Shown: positions 25,559-34,908, numbered from the stretch's first letter. The stretch: 64,000 nucleotides of DNA from Hydrogenimonas urashimensis (GCF_016593255.1 NZ_AP023212.1:1830501-1894500); one strand, 5' to 3'. Notes: generated from the letters alone by a model not told the origin. Translations and numbers: made by a program.

Positions 25559-26072
25559 TCTTTTCCAGATCCTCCTCGGGTGCGTACCCCGGAATGATCT
25601 TGACCGCACTGCCGTTCTGATCGAACACGATGGAGAAGGGCAGACCTCCCTCCCACTGGGCCCTGTGAGCGATATACTGGACAAAATCGGGATTGTTCGA
25701 ATATTCGTAGATCGGATAGTTGAAACCGAATTTTTTCTCAAGCATATGCCGTTCGCCGGGTGTCATGGGCTGCTGGGCGTGAATTGCTATGACCTGAAAG
25801 ATTTTCGGATGTTTTTTCTGGAGGCTGACGAGGTGGGGAATCTCTTTCATACACCATTTGCAGTGTTTGCCGAAAAAGTTGAGCAGGACGATCTTTCCTT
25901 TGTATTCGTCGATGACGATGCCGTTGGGCGCCTCCGTGATATGGATCGTCGGTGCGCCTTTCTCCTTGAGCTCGAAAGTGAGAGTGACCTCGTTTTTCCG
26001 GTTTTCGGCCGCCGAAAGAGGCAGAAGCGACAATATGCCGAAGGCAAGAAGAAGGGTGAAGAGTTTTTTCAT
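25530..26072 (-). CDS. TlpA-like thioredoxin-fold protein, exported
   Basis: 180 residues with a signal peptide ([22 protein letters not shown]) and a thioredoxin domain whose active site is C71-K-W-C74 in [14 protein letters not shown]. The cis-proline region GLPFSIVFD is conserved. Periplasmic TlpA/ResA-like proteins reduce disulfides, for example in apocytochrome c before heme attachment, which would fit the multiheme cytochromes here, but the partner is not shown by the sequence. ATG 26072 overlaps the stop of the upstream permease gene (ATGA). Confidence 0.87.
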   Translation of the reverse strand: MKKLFTLLLAFGILSLLPLSAAENRKNEVTLTFELKEKGAPTIHITEAPNGIVIDEYKGKIVLLNFFGKHCKWCMKEIPHLVSLQKKHPKIFQVIAIHAQQPMTPGERHMLEKKFGFNYPIYEYSNNPDFVQYIAHRAQWEGGLPFSIVFDQNGSAVKIIPGYAPEEDLEKIIEVLAKPE

Positions 26073-27154
26073 TTGAATTCCTTTAAAGGGGTTTGGGATC
26101 CTGTCTGGAACTGGACATAGAGTTTCAATATGGCGATGAAGACCGTCGTGATCGCCGGACCGATAATCATACCCCAGAAGCCGTAAGTCGTCAAGCCCGC
26201 GATAATCGAGAAAAAGACCAGCATTTCGTTGCGTGTGTTGTTCTCTTTGAGCATTTTTTGGTCGATCTCCTTGATAATGACCGGTTTGACGAAAGTATCC
26301 GCGATAATCGAGATGACCACAATCGAATAGATGACGACCACGAGTGCCGGCGTGGCGCCCTGAGTGACCCAGAGATAGATCGATGTGGGGACCCACATCA
26401 ACGCTCCGCCAATGACGGGGACGAGGGAAGCGAATCCGTAGAGAATTCCCAGCAAGATGGCATCAAGACCGAAAAAGAGGACGACGATGGCAAAAAGCGT
26501 TCCCTCCAGAATCGCCGTGGCCAGGATCGAGAAGAAGACCACCCCCATGGAGTTGGAGAGTTCATTGAAAAGAAGCTGCGTCTGCGCCGTGTCGAGCGGA
26601 AGAATCCGTTTGATGAAAGGCCCCACCTTTTCTCCGTAGTAGTAGGCGAAAAAGTAGAAGATGAGGATCAGAACCATATCCTTGAAAAAGACGGCACTCT
26701 GGGCCGCCATGGTGCCAAGAAAAGAGATGGCGTGTTTGAGGTATTTGCGGATACTCTCTTCACTGAAGACGTTGGCGAGGACTTTGTGGATCGATGCGGT
26801 ATCGATGTTGAAGCGTTCGAGCAGTTCGGGAGGAAGCGATATCGACTGGAGATAGTTGGCGGTTTTGACGACCAGTTCGTGAATGGCGATGGGATCGATA
26901 TGGGTGACCATGACCGCGATGGCGTTGATCATGTAGACCAGAGGAGCGAAAAACATGATACCCAGCAGCAGCGACATGACGGTGCTGATGACCCACCGTT
27001 TCTCGACCCGTCGGCCGATGTGTCTGGCGATACCCAGTGTGGCGAACATCAGCAAAATGGCGATGGCGATATCCTGCATGAAAGGCATGAAGACCCGGTA
27101 GAGAAAATAGCCCGAAACGAGAAGCAGAAGGGTTATGAAATATTGGGGCTTCAT
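26069..27154 (-). CDS. AI-2E family transporter (YdiK/PerM-like permease)
   Basis: About 361 residues with the seven-to-eight hydrophobic helices of the PF01594 family. The conserved LVPVIGGALMWVP segment and the C-terminal GIIIGPAIT-like GMIIGPAITTVF motif are visible. Family members export small molecules or act as Na+/H+ antiporters; AI-2 export is known only for some. Start ATG 27154 (MKPQYFITLLLL) gives a proper first helix and a 16-base gap to ruvB. It is coupled to the downstream thioredoxin gene. Confidence 0.85.
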   Translation of the reverse strand: MKPQYFITLLLLVSGYFLYRVFMPFMQDIAIAILLMFATLGIARHIGRRVEKRWVISTVMSLLLGIMFFAPLVYMINAIAVMVTHIDPIAIHELVVKTANYLQSISLPPELLERFNIDTASIHKVLANVFSEESIRKYLKHAISFLGTMAAQSAVFFKDMVLILIFYFFAYYYGEKVGPFIKRILPLDTAQTQLLFNELSNSMGVVFFSILATAILEGTLFAIVVLFFGLDAILLGILYGFASLVPVIGGALMWVPTSIYLWVTQGATPALVVVIYSIVVISIIADTFVKPVIIKEIDQKMLKENNTRNEMLVFFSIIAGLTTYGFWGMIIGPAITTVFIAILKLYVQFQTGSQTPLKEFK

Positions 27155-27170
27155 GCGGTTTTCACCGTTC

Positions 27171-28178
27171 TCAAAAGAGTCCTCCCTGGGCATTGGGAGA
27201 GAGTTTGAAATGTTCGAAGGTTTTGGGAGTGGCGATGCGCCCCCTGGCCGTGCGTTCGATGTAGCCGTTGGCCAGAAGATAGGGTTCGATCACATCCTCG
27301 ATCGTCCCTTCATCCTCACTGAGTGCGGCCCCGATGGTGCCAAGACCCAAAGGTTTTCCGCGAGCTTCGATCAGGAGTCTCAGAAGTTTGAGATCGAGTT
27401 CGTCAAATCCCTCTTCGTTGACACCGAGCTGGTCGAGGGCGTATTTTGTGCGTGTCAGAGCGATGGTCGCTTCGTTTTCGACTTCGGCAAAATCCCGTAC
27501 CCTGCGAAGCAGCCGAAGGGCGATTCGCGGCGTGCCGCGGCTTCGTCTGGCGATTTCGAGTGCCGCATCGGCGTCGCACGGCTTTTCGAGTTTGACAGCG
27601 GCCTGTTGAATGATTTTGGCCAGTTCCCTGCTTTCGTAAAACTGCATTCTAAAATGCATGCCGAAGCGTTCCCGCAGGGGATTGGAGATCATGCCGGCGC
27701 GTGTCGTGGCGCCGATGAGGGTGAAACGGGGAAGGTCGAGCTTGATCGTCTGGGCAGCCGGACCGCTGCCGATAATGATATCGAGCCGGTAATCCTCCAT
27801 CGCGGGATACAGAATCTCCTCGATGGCGGGACTCATGCGGTGAATCTCGTCGATAAAGAGAATATCTCCCTCTTCGAGATTGGTCAGGATCGCCGCCAGA
27901 TCGCCGCTTTTTTCGATCATCGGCGCCGCTGTTACTTTGATCTGGCTTCCCATCTCCGAGGCGATGAGGTAGGCGAGTGTCGTTTTGCCAAGACCCGGAG
28001 GTCCGAAGAATAGGACATGGTCGAGCGCCTCGTTCCTTTTTTTGCTCGCTGCAATGAAAACCTGCAGGTTCTTTTTGATCTTCTCCTGTCCGATATACTC
28101 GTCCCACTGCGACGGTCGCAGGGAGGCTTCGTAACTGTTTTCGTAATCGAATTTTTCGATTTCGACCATCCGTTCCAT
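27171..28178 (-). CDS. ruvB: Holliday junction branch-migration helicase RuvB
   Basis: 335-residue AAA+ motor with Walker [10 protein letters not shown], Walker B LFIDEIHR, sensor motifs (GATTRAG) and a C-terminal winged helix (PRTARGR-like [10 protein letters not shown]). It drives branch migration with RuvA during recombination repair. ruvA and ruvC are not in the window. A short GTGAATA tandem tract lies just upstream. Confidence 0.96.
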   Translation of the reverse strand: MERMVEIEKFDYENSYEASLRPSQWDEYIGQEKIKKNLQVFIAASKKRNEALDHVLFFGPPGLGKTTLAYLIASEMGSQIKVTAAPMIEKSGDLAAILTNLEEGDILFIDEIHRMSPAIEEILYPAMEDYRLDIIIGSGPAAQTIKLDLPRFTLIGATTRAGMISNPLRERFGMHFRMQFYESRELAKIIQQAAVKLEKPCDADAALEIARRSRGTPRIALRLLRRVRDFAEVENEATIALTRTKYALDQLGVNEEGFDELDLKLLRLLIEARGKPLGLGTIGAALSEDEGTIEDVIEPYLLANGYIERTARGRIATPKTFEHFKLSPNAQGGLF

Positions 28179-28200
28179 CTATTGTGTCTCCGGCAATATG

Positions 28201-28231
28201 GTGAATAGTGAATAGGGAATGGTGAATGGTG
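28201..28231. repeat. GTGAATA/GGGAATG tandem tract between ruvB and panB
   Basis: Imperfect seven- to eight-base units (GTGAATA, GTGAATA, GGGAATG, GTGAATG, GTG). On the far side of the same gap lies the GTGAAAA tract at 28329-28362 on the opposite strand. Confidence 0.7.
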
Positions 28232-28328
28232 TCGGGGCGGTGCTTCGCATCGCGATTTGATTGAATTTCGTTCGCTTTGCGAACGCTGTCATTCCCAAAT
28301 AAAAAGGAGCGTAGCGACCTTTCCCGCG
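28232..28328. other. Gap with short palindromes between two tandem tracts
   Basis: This stretch holds small self-complementary runs: GCTTCGCATCGCGATT and GTTCGCTTTGCGAAC (28270-28284). A CATTCCCAAATAAAAAGGAGCG run follows in part. The make-up is that of dispersed non-coding repeat remnants; no gene is seen. Confidence 0.4.
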
Positions 28329-28362
28329 CTTTTCACTTTTCACTATTAACTTTTCACTTTCC
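28329..28362. repeat. AGTGAAAA tandem tract at the panB stop codon
   Basis: On the minus strand the units are AGTGAAAA, GTTAATAG, TGAAAAG, TGAAAAG. The first unit supplies the panB stop (TGA at 28354-28356). Confidence 0.7.
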
Positions 28363-29151
28363 ATAGGTGTGCTCATCGTTCGGAAACAATCCGTCCCGTA
28401 CCTCTTTGGCGTATTGGGCGGCAGCCTCTTTGACCAATTCGGCGCCGTTGAGGTAGCGCTTGACAAATCGGGGTTTGAAAGCTTCGAAAAATCCGAGCAT
28501 GTCGGACCAGACGAGAACCTGTCCGTCGGTGGCGTTCCCGGCACCGATACCGATCACCGGAATGTCGACCGCTTCGGTCACGGCGGCACCCAGATCGGAA
28601 GTGACGCCTTCGACCACCAGGGCGAACGCACCCGCCGCTTCGATCGCTTTGGCATCTTCGATCACTTGGGCAAAGCTCGCCTCATCCCGTCCCTGGACCT
28701 TGTAACCTCCTTCGGACCGAACCGACTGGGGAAGCAGGCCCACATGCCCCATCACGGCGATGGCATTGTCGCACAGATGTCTTACCAGTTCCGCCCGCTC
28801 GATGCCTCCTTCGATCTTGACGGCGTCGGCGCGGGTCTGCTGGAACACTTTGACGCTGTTTCGCAACGCTTCGTCGAGGGTGTTGGTGGAGCCGAAGGGC
28901 ATGTCGCAGATGACGAAACTTTTCGGTGCGCCGCTGCAGACGGCGCGGGTATGGTAGATCATCTGATCGAGGGTTGCGGAGAGAGTGTCGGGTTCACCGA
29001 GAAAACTCATATTGAGGCTGTCGCCTACGAGAATCATGTCGGCCGACTCTTCGAAAAGGGATGCGAAAAGAGCATCGTATGCGGTAATCATCACCAGTTT
29101 TCTTTGGCCTCTGGCCTGCTGAAGCGATGTGATCGTCTCCTTTTTCTGCAT
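28354..29151 (-). CDS. panB: 3-methyl-2-oxobutanoate hydroxymethyltransferase
   Basis: 265-residue TIM-barrel enzyme of pantothenate synthesis with the ILVGDSLNM, KIEGG and VEGVTSDLG motifs and IGIGAG near the metal and substrate site. ATG 29151 is the start that gives the canonical N-terminus (KKETITSLQQARGQRKLVMITAYD). The C-terminal codons run into a tandem GTGAAAA tract that provides the stop. A TAGAAT -10-like element lies about 27 bases upstream, back to back with the promoter of the Hpt gene. Confidence 0.95.
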   Translation of the reverse strand: MQKKETITSLQQARGQRKLVMITAYDALFASLFEESADMILVGDSLNMSFLGEPDTLSATLDQMIYHTRAVCSGAPKSFVICDMPFGSTNTLDEALRNSVKVFQQTRADAVKIEGGIERAELVRHLCDNAIAVMGHVGLLPQSVRSEGGYKVQGRDEASFAQVIEDAKAIEAAGAFALVVEGVTSDLGAAVTEAVDIPVIGIGAGNATDGQVLVWSDMLGFFEAFKPRFVKRYLNGAELVKEAAAQYAKEVRDGLFPNDEHTYGK

Positions 29152-29204
29152 GGCTTCCCCCTTTACAATTGGTAGTGATTCTATCCAAAAATTGGTAAAA
29201 ATGG

Positions 29205-29210
29205 TATAAT
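29205..29210 (+). promoter_or_regulatory. Putative -10 element for the Hpt gene/trpA unit
   Basis: TATAAT 22 bases upstream of the ATG at 29233, within a short divergent promoter region shared with panB. Confidence 0.5.
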
Positions 29211-29232
29211 TGCGGACAGACAAGGGGCTTTC

Positions 29233-29631
29233 ATGGGCATCCGTACGGAGCTGGAACAGCAGTTTGAATACGATATCGTCGACGAGTTCGCCGACCATTT
29301 CGATATCATGACGGAGAGCATGGAGCCGGCCATTATCGCTCTTGAACACGAAACCGGACGCATCGACAAAATCAACGAGCTTTTTCGTATTTTTCACAAT
29401 ATCAAATCGGCGGCATCTTTTTTGAAGATCGAAAGAATCCATTTGCTGGCGGAGCTGGCGGAAGAGATGATGGAGAGGATGCGGGCGAACGAAGAAGAGA
29501 TCGACGAGAGAGTGGTCGACTGGCTTTTGCTGGTGAGCGATCAGATGCGACTGTGGTCTAGCGAGCTTCTCGAAGACGGGACGCTGGGCGATATCGATCC
29601 CGAAATTTTGAATGTACCAAAGAGAGACTGA
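29233..29631 (+). CDS. Stand-alone Hpt (histidine phosphotransfer) domain protein
   Basis: 132 residues forming a helical bundle with the phosphorylatable histidine H55 in LFRIFHNIKSAASFLKI, the classic Hpt signature. It lacks kinase, receiver and membrane segments, so it would act as a cytosolic phosphorelay intermediate between a hybrid kinase and a response regulator. It might instead be a Hpt-like remnant related to CheA P1 domains. No cognate kinase or regulator is adjacent. Its stop is one base before the TTG chosen for trpA. Confidence 0.85.
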   Translation: MGIRTELEQQFEYDIVDEFADHFDIMTESMEPAIIALEHETGRIDKINELFRIFHNIKSAASFLKIERIHLLAELAEEMMERMRANEEEIDERVVDWLLLVSDQMRLWSSELLEDGTLGDIDPEILNVPKRD

Positions 29632-29632
29632 A

Positions 29633-30373
29633 TTGAAAAAACTGGTGGCTTATATCACGACCGGATATCCGGACAAAGACTTTACGGTTGATTTGGCGCT
29701 TTCGCTTAAAGAATCCGGTGTCGACTCGCTTGAACTCGGCATTCCCTTTTCCGATCCCGTGGCTGACGGACCGGTTATCGAAGCGGCGAATCTTTTCGCC
29801 CTGCGCAACGGTTTCAGGATGGAGCATCTGCTGGAGGTGAGCGAAAAGATCGCCCCGGAGATCGACACGCTGTGGATGGGCTATTTCAATCCTTTCTACC
29901 ACAGGGGAATCGACTTCTTTCTCGAGAAAGCGAAGCGGTACGGGGTGAGCGGCTTCATCATACCCGACCTGCCCCACGAGGAGGGCGCAGCCTATCGGCC
30001 GCAGTTCGACGAAAAAGATGTGGCGCTGATCGAATTCGTCGCGCCGACCGATTCCCGTGAACGGATCGCCAAAATTGTAAAAGATGCCCGAAAGTTCATC
30101 TACATGGTCGCCTACGCGGGGATCACCGGTGCCGAAAAGAGCGAATCGCTCGAGCCTGTCATCGCCGCCGTGCGGGAGCATACCGATACGCCGCTTTATA
30201 TCGGGTTCGGCGTCAACGAAAAGACGGCGAAAGAGAAGGCTAAAGGGGTGGACGGCGTGATCGTCGGCAGCGCCTTCGTGAGAATTCTGCTTAAAGAAAA
30301 CTTGACAAACACCCAAAAGATTGATAAGATATCTACACTCGCACGTACGATCAAAGAGATGATCAACGAGTAA
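29633..30373 (+). CDS. trpA: Tryptophan synthase alpha chain
   Basis: 246-residue TIM barrel with the conserved LELGIPFSDPVADGPVIEAA motif, which holds a catalytic acid, and the phosphate-site GFGV and VGSAFV loops. It cleaves indole-3-glycerol phosphate, passing indole to TrpB; trpB is not in this window. I chose TTG 29633 because it gives the usual MKKLVAYITTGYPD start with AGAGAG in position; ATG 29612 in the same frame would overlap the Hpt gene. The ssrA promoter appears to lie inside its 3' end. Confidence 0.94.
   Translation: MKKLVAYITTGYPDKDFTVDLALSLKESGVDSLELGIPFSDPVADGPVIEAANLFALRNGFRMEHLLEVSEKIAPEIDTLWMGYFNPFYHRGIDFFLEKAKRYGVSGFIIPDLPHEEGAAYRPQFDEKDVALIEFVAPTDSRERIAKIVKDARKFIYMVAYAGITGAEKSESLEPVIAAVREHTDTPLYIGFGVNEKTAKEKAKGVDGVIVGSAFVRILLKENLTNTQKIDKISTLARTIKEMINE
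30302..30330 (+). promoter_or_regulatory. Putative ssrA promoter inside the 3' end of trpA
   Basis: TTGACA (30302-30307) and TAAGAT (30325-30330) are separated by 17 bases. Transcription would start near 30337, about 70 bases upstream of the mature tmRNA 5' end. Confidence 0.55.
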
Positions 30374-30405
30374 AAAGTGCATTAAATGTTGTTTGCTTTC
30401 TAGAA

Positions 30406-30777
30406 GGGGTTGACTTGGCTTCGACAGGAGCAGGCGATTCCTGGCTGCATGTCGGGTTGAACATCCCGTTACCACTGTTCACAATGCAATAAACGCAAAC
30501 AACACAAATTACCGCCCCGCTTACGCATACGCTGCGTAAGTTAACCCTTATCGGGGCTGCTCTCTCCGCCGACGCCATATAGGCGGTTTTTGAGAGTATC
30601 ACACTTTTATGGCTATATCGGCAGGGTGCCTCGCCTGCCGACGAATCTTCGAGGCTCGCACAGCGTAGCTTTGGACATTGCGCGAAGCTGTGTCAAACGA
30701 AGCAATGTCGTCTAAGCATGTAGACGCCAGGAGTTGCTTGTTTCTGGACAGGGGTTCGATTCCCCTCAACTCCACCA
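30406..30777 (+). ncRNA. ssrA: Transfer-messenger RNA (tmRNA)
   Basis: The 5' end GGGGTTG pairs with CAACTCC near the 3' end (30767-30773), followed by an A discriminator and an encoded CCA. The T-arm GGGGTTCGATTCCCC and the conserved GGCTTCGACAGG after the acceptor stem are present. The tag reading frame begins at GCA 30495 and ends TAA 30537-30539, giving ANNTNYRPAYAYAA. tmRNA rescues stalled ribosomes and marks the nascent chain for proteolysis. The tag resembles the ANN...PAYAKAA tags I recall from Campylobacter, but its last four residues are AYAA. Mature ends are inferred from the acceptor pairing. Confidence 0.95.
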
Positions 30778-31086
30778 ATAACTTCCACAATCCAATCCAT
30801 AAAATTCCAACACAAAGCCACTTAAGCCATTCAATACAAGAGAGCGAAATGGCGCCAATTCTCTCTTTTTGCCCCTCCGATGCCGATCGATAACTTTTTT
30901 CGAATCTGCCGAGAAGTTCGAGCGTGCAGGCTTTTTTGACCTTTCTCTTCCGGTTTGGGTACAATCGTCTCTACAGGCAGCTTTTTCTGCCGATGCCGTG
31001 ACAATTCAGTCGGTAGTCCGGCGCTTTCGTTTGGTTGGACAGAAGCTGGATCGGGAAGTCGCAGATTTTGAAACAGGAGAGTCCGA
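30778..31086. other. Intergenic region between tmRNA and upp with the upp promoter
   Basis: 309 bases without a convincing gene. No obvious terminator follows the tmRNA. A TTGACC/TACAAT pair (18-base spacer) at 30936-30965 is a likely upp promoter with a leader of about 115 bases. CAGGAGAG precedes the upp ATG. Confidence 0.55.
30936..30965 (+). promoter_or_regulatory. Putative upp promoter
   Basis: TTGACC at 30936-30941 and TACAAT at 30960-30965, 18-base spacer. Confidence 0.5.
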
Positions 31087-31707
31087 ATGGTAAAAGAGAG
31101 CACGTCGCCCCTTGTGAAACATATGGTCAATCAGCTTCGGGATGCCCATTGTGACGCTTTCAGATTCCGCTGGATACTCAAAGAGCTTGCAAAGCAGCTG
31201 TTGGCGGAATGTTGTGGCGTTCTGCCGCTCATGGAGAGGAAAATACCGACGTGGCAGGGGAATTTCGTGGGATCTTTCGTCGACGAAAGCCGCATCACCT
31301 GTGTCTGTATTCTTCGCGCCGCCCTACCGATGCAAGATGGCGTGCTGGAAGTGCTTGGCGAAGCCGAAGGGGGCTTTCTTGCCATGAAAAGAGACGAGCA
31401 GACCCATGAAAGCCGACTCTATTACGATCGGATTCCCGATATTTCGGGAAAAACTGTCATTGTCGTTGATCCGATGGTGGCCACGGGTGGGTCGCTGCAC
31501 GATGCGTTGGCACTGTTGAAAGAGCGCCAACCGAAACAGATCATCTCTTTGAATGCGATCGGTGCTCGGGAAGGGGTCGAACGGATAGAAAAGGCTTTTC
31601 CCGATGTCGATCTACATATCGCCCAAATCGATCCAACACTCAACAAAGACGCCTATATCGTTCCGGGACTCGGAGATGCGGGAGACCGTGCCTACAACAC
31701 CATTTAA
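31087..31707 (+). CDS. upp: Uracil phosphoribosyltransferase
   Basis: 206 residues with the PRPP-binding motif VVDPMVATGGSL and the uracil-binding C-terminal signature PGLGDAGDRAYNT. It salvages uracil to UMP. A possible promoter lies at 30936-30965. The next gene encodes a chemoreceptor with its own strong ribosome-binding site, so the two are probably independent. Confidence 0.95.
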   Translation: MVKESTSPLVKHMVNQLRDAHCDAFRFRWILKELAKQLLAECCGVLPLMERKIPTWQGNFVGSFVDESRITCVCILRAALPMQDGVLEVLGEAEGGFLAMKRDEQTHESRLYYDRIPDISGKTVIVVDPMVATGGSLHDALALLKERQPKQIISLNAIGAREGVERIEKAFPDVDLHIAQIDPTLNKDAYIVPGLGDAGDRAYNTI

Positions 31708-31797
31708 AAAAATAGAAACAAACCGATTTATCCATAACTGATCCTGTTCGAATGAGATGGAGGGTGACATCAGTAATCAAAACAAGGAGTGTTCCGG

Positions 31798-32886
31798 ATG
31801 GGATGGCTAAAAAAGAGTGGGGAAGAGAAAGAGAAAATCGAGAAACTCGAATCCGAGAACAGACGTCTGAACGAGGAGCTGTCTGAAGCGAAAAAAGCAC
31901 TGGAGTCGATGCGTCGGGAAAGAAATGACAGAGAGGATGTCGAAACTTCGCGAATCAAAGATGAAGTGATCGACATGCTGATAAACTCCTACGAGAGTGG
32001 GGTCGCCTTTACGCGGACCATCATGGAGAACAACAGCGAAATGCTGGATGAGGCGGACGATTTAAACACCAGGACGGCCAATCGCATCGAAAACGTTGAA
32101 AAAGAGCGGGATGCCGTGAACATGACGGTCGATGAGATTGGAGAGGAAACGAACAATCTCGAAACCGGTGCCAATACATTGACAGAAAGCGTGGATTCGA
32201 TCAGTGAAATTATCGGGCTGATCAAGGATATAAGCGATCAGACCAATCTGCTGGCCCTCAATGCCGCCATCGAAGCGGCCCGGGCCGGAGAACACGGCAG
32301 GGGATTCGCCGTCGTGGCCGACGAGGTGCGAAAACTGGCCGAACGCACCCAAAAAGCGACCCAGGAAGTGGAGATCAATATCGGTCAGCTCAAGCAGAAC
32401 GCTTCGGAGATTATGGATGTGGCGGACCGTTTCAGACGCAGCGGTGAATCGATTCAGCAAAAACTGGCTGCTTTTTTCGAAGAGCTCGAATATGTCATCA
32501 GCAATTCTGCCCGCATTCGGGCCATTACCGAAAACATCACCAATGAGATCGGGGTTGGTGTCGGAAAACTGGACCATATTCTATTCAAACTGCTGGCCTA
32601 CAAAGCGTTCATTCGCGGGGAACGGCCCGAATTGATCGATGAGCATGGCTGTCGTTTCGGCAAATGGTTCAAAACCAATCAACATAAAATCGACGATGAT
32701 CAGAAGACGCTCAACGATGTGGCACATTACCATGTCGAGGTGCACCAGGGAGTCAAAGAGGCTGTGCGAAAATGGCTCGACGAGAAGGCTTACCGTGAAG
32801 CGATCGAGCGGATGAAAGAGGTCGAAGAGGCCAGTGAAAAGGGCTTTGAAGAGCTTTACGAGAGTTTTGTCTCCCATCGTCAATAA
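31798..32886 (+). CDS. Cytosolic methyl-accepting chemotaxis protein with CZB domain (TlpD-like)
   Basis: 362 residues with no transmembrane segment. An N-terminal coiled coil (about 8-50) leads to the receptor signalling hairpin (about 100-215, with [32 protein letters not shown] at the tip). A C-terminal CZB zinc-binding domain (about 258-325) has H260, the HGCRFGKWF core (H283, C285) and HYHVEVH (H310-H316). This is the architecture of Helicobacter TlpD, which senses oxidants or zinc in the cytosol. ATG 31798 is preferred since AAGGAG lies nine bases upstream; a GTG at 31789 is too close to it. The 3' end overlaps convergent pabB by seven bases. Confidence 0.92.
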   Translation: MGWLKKSGEEKEKIEKLESENRRLNEELSEAKKALESMRRERNDREDVETSRIKDEVIDMLINSYESGVAFTRTIMENNSEMLDEADDLNTRTANRIENVEKERDAVNMTVDEIGEETNNLETGANTLTESVDSISEIIGLIKDISDQTNLLALNAAIEAARAGEHGRGFAVVADEVRKLAERTQKATQEVEINIGQLKQNASEIMDVADRFRRSGESIQQKLAAFFEELEYVISNSARIRAITENITNEIGVGVGKLDHILFKLLAYKAFIRGERPELIDEHGCRFGKWFKTNQHKIDDDQKTLNDVAHYHVEVHQGVKEAVRKWLDEKAYREAIERMKEVEEASEKGFEELYESFVSHRQ

Positions 32887-33869
32887 AGAGGCAGATAGAT
32901 TTTATCAATCATCTCCCGGTATTCTGCGGCGGCGTCACTGTCGATCGTGATGCCTCCACCGCTTTTGTAAACAAATCCATCGGCTCTTTTTTCGATAAAA
33001 CGTATCATGACGGCGCTGTCGACGTTTTTCCCGTCGAAAACTCCGAAAATCCCGGTGAAGAATCCTCTTTTGTGGGTTTCGATTCTTTCGATGATTTCAC
33101 AGGTCTTTTTTTTGGGCGTACCGGAAATGGAACCGGCCGGCAGCATCTTTTTTAAAATCTCTCCCAGCCTTTCGGGCCAATCTCTTTGCAGTTTCGCTTC
33201 GATGTGCGAACTCACCTGCAGCAGTGTTTTGTCGGCCGTTACGATCTTCTCGATGTAACGAAACCGCTTGACCCGTACTTTCGATCCCACGATTCCCAAA
33301 TCGTTGCGAAGGAGATCAACGACCATGATATGCTCCGCCATCTCCTTTTTGTCGGCAAGTATTTTGGCTTTCGCATCGTAAACGGAGGCGTCGATCGTTC
33401 CTTTCATCGGGTAGGTCGAGATGGTGTCCTCCTCGATGCGGATGAAGGGTTCGGGTGTAAAACAGACGAACTTTCCGGGTACCAGCAGTTTGTACGGGGC
33501 AAAGACGGTATCGAAAACCTCTTCGAGATTGAAGGAGATGTCGATAGGTGTGGAAAAAGAGAGGTTGAGCAGGTAGGTGTTACCTCTTTCGATCTCTTCG
33601 ATGACACGGTCGAATGCCTTTTTGTATGTCGCAAAAGGCACGGGTTTTTTCTTGAGTGTGACGCGTGAAGCAGGGAGTGGGGCGTTTTTTTTCTTCCCGC
33701 TTCTTTTTTTTAGATTTCCGATTCCCGTCATTCCTTTTATCGAAAAGCGTATGCCGTTTAGCTCGTCAAGTCGTTTGACGATAATCTCGCTCTTGTCATA
33801 CGAGACGATGAAAAGAAACGGCGTGCCCTCTGCGGCGAGGCGGGAAATTTCGGCGAAGCCGTCAGTCAT
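32880..33869 (-). CDS. pabB: Aminodeoxychorismate synthase component I
   Basis: 329 residues of the chorismate-binding family, with the conserved [28 protein letters not shown] and [10 protein letters not shown] motifs near the C-terminus. Together with an amidotransferase (PabA) it makes 4-amino-4-deoxychorismate for folate. The short N-terminal region is typical of PabB rather than TrpE. ATG 33869 overlaps the end of pyrB by eight bases, so the gene is coupled to pyrB. pabA and pabC are not adjacent. Confidence 0.88.
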   Translation of the reverse strand: MTDGFAEISRLAAEGTPFLFIVSYDKSEIIVKRLDELNGIRFSIKGMTGIGNLKKRSGKKKNAPLPASRVTLKKKPVPFATYKKAFDRVIEEIERGNTYLLNLSFSTPIDISFNLEEVFDTVFAPYKLLVPGKFVCFTPEPFIRIEEDTISTYPMKGTIDASVYDAKAKILADKKEMAEHIMVVDLLRNDLGIVGSKVRVKRFRYIEKIVTADKTLLQVSSHIEAKLQRDWPERLGEILKKMLPAGSISGTPKKKTCEIIERIETHKRGFFTGIFGVFDGKNVDSAVMIRFIEKRADGFVYKSGGGITIDSDAAAEYREMIDKIYLPLY

Positions 33870-34743
33870 TGGCAAGAATAAGTTTCTTGAGCGCCGCCAT
33901 ACGGACAACGACACCGTTTTTGACCTGTTCGAGCACTTTGCAGCGCGGATCGGCCAGCATGGCATCGTCGATGTCGATGTTGCGGTGTACGGGCCCCGGA
34001 TGAAGCAGGAGAATCTTTCGGTCGCCTATGCGCTCTTTGGTAATGCAGTAGTCGCTGGCGTAATCCTTGAGGCTGCCGTAGATAGGGTGAGCGTGGCGCT
34101 CCGTCTGGGTTCTCAGGCTCATGATAATGTCGACATCGTCAAGAATGTCGTCAAGCTTTATTGTCGTCGGAAGATCGGTTTTTGGGAGGAAATGGGGTGG
34201 TGCCACGAGTGTTATTTTAAGACCGAAGCGACGCAGAAGCCGTATGTTGGAGTTGGCGACCCGGGAGTTTTTGATATCGCCGACGATGGCGATACGCTTG
34301 CCTTCGATGTCGCCGCCAAAGTGCTGGCGAATGGTAAAGAGGTCCAGCAGGGCCTGGCTCGGATGGGCGTGGGCGCCGTCACCGGCATTGAAGATGGCGC
34401 AGTCGACATGGCGGGATATCTGGTAGGGTGTGCCGCTTTGGGCGTGCCGGACGATGATGGCATCGGGACCCATCGCGTTGAGATTGGCGGCGGTGTCGTA
34501 GAGGGTTTCGCCCTTTTTCGTGGAGCTTTTTGCCACATCCAGGTGGACCACATCGGCTCCCAGCCGTTTCGCGGCGATCTCGAAACTGCTGCGGGTACGG
34601 GTGGAATTTTCGAAAAAGAGCGTGATAATAAGACGGTTTTGCAGAAGCTTGGGCGGCGGCGCTTTCAGAAAATCTTCGGCATCTTTGTACAGCTGTTCGA
34701 TCTCTTCGATGCCAAAGTCGTCGGTAGTGATGAGATGCCGCAT
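33862..34743 (-). CDS. pyrB: Aspartate carbamoyltransferase catalytic chain
   Basis: 293 residues with the carbamoyl-phosphate motif STRTRSSFE, the [12 protein letters not shown] loop and the C-terminal HPGPVHRN motif. It forms carbamoyl-aspartate in pyrimidine synthesis. ATG 34743 ([10 protein letters not shown]) fits the family and has AAGGA seven bases upstream, whereas the ATG at 34758 does not. No regulatory chain (PyrI) is nearby. A TATAAT lies at 34822-34827 on the minus strand. Confidence 0.95.
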   Translation of the reverse strand: MRHLITTDDFGIEEIEQLYKDAEDFLKAPPPKLLQNRLIITLFFENSTRTRSSFEIAAKRLGADVVHLDVAKSSTKKGETLYDTAANLNAMGPDAIIVRHAQSGTPYQISRHVDCAIFNAGDGAHAHPSQALLDLFTIRQHFGGDIEGKRIAIVGDIKNSRVANSNIRLLRRFGLKITLVAPPHFLPKTDLPTTIKLDDILDDVDIIMSLRTQTERHAHPIYGSLKDYASDYCITKERIGDRKILLLHPGPVHRNIDIDDAMLADPRCKVLEQVKNGVVVRMAALKKLILAND

Positions 34744-34821
34744 GAAAATCCTTTTCAACCATAAACAAAAGTTAAAATCTTGAACTGAAATGGGCCGTTT
34801 CGTTGGCTTTTGTATGTATGA

Positions 34822-34827
34822 ATTATA
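34822..34827 (-). promoter_or_regulatory. Putative -10 element for pyrB-pabB
   Basis: TATAAT on the minus strand, giving a leader of about 70 bases before the pyrB ATG. Confidence 0.45.
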
Positions 34828-34879
34828 GCAGGAAGGAAGAAAAGTTGAAATTAAAAACTCAAAGGTGGGAGGGTTGATT

Positions 34880-34908
34880 CAAAAAGAGCAAACCGCCCGA
34901 AGGCGGTT
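34880..34908 (-). terminator. Rho-independent terminator of the porin gene
   Basis: On the minus strand an eight-base stem AAACCGCC/GGCGGTTT with a TTCG loop (34908-34889) is followed by GCTCTTTTT. It starts 16 bases after the porin stop. Confidence 0.85.
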
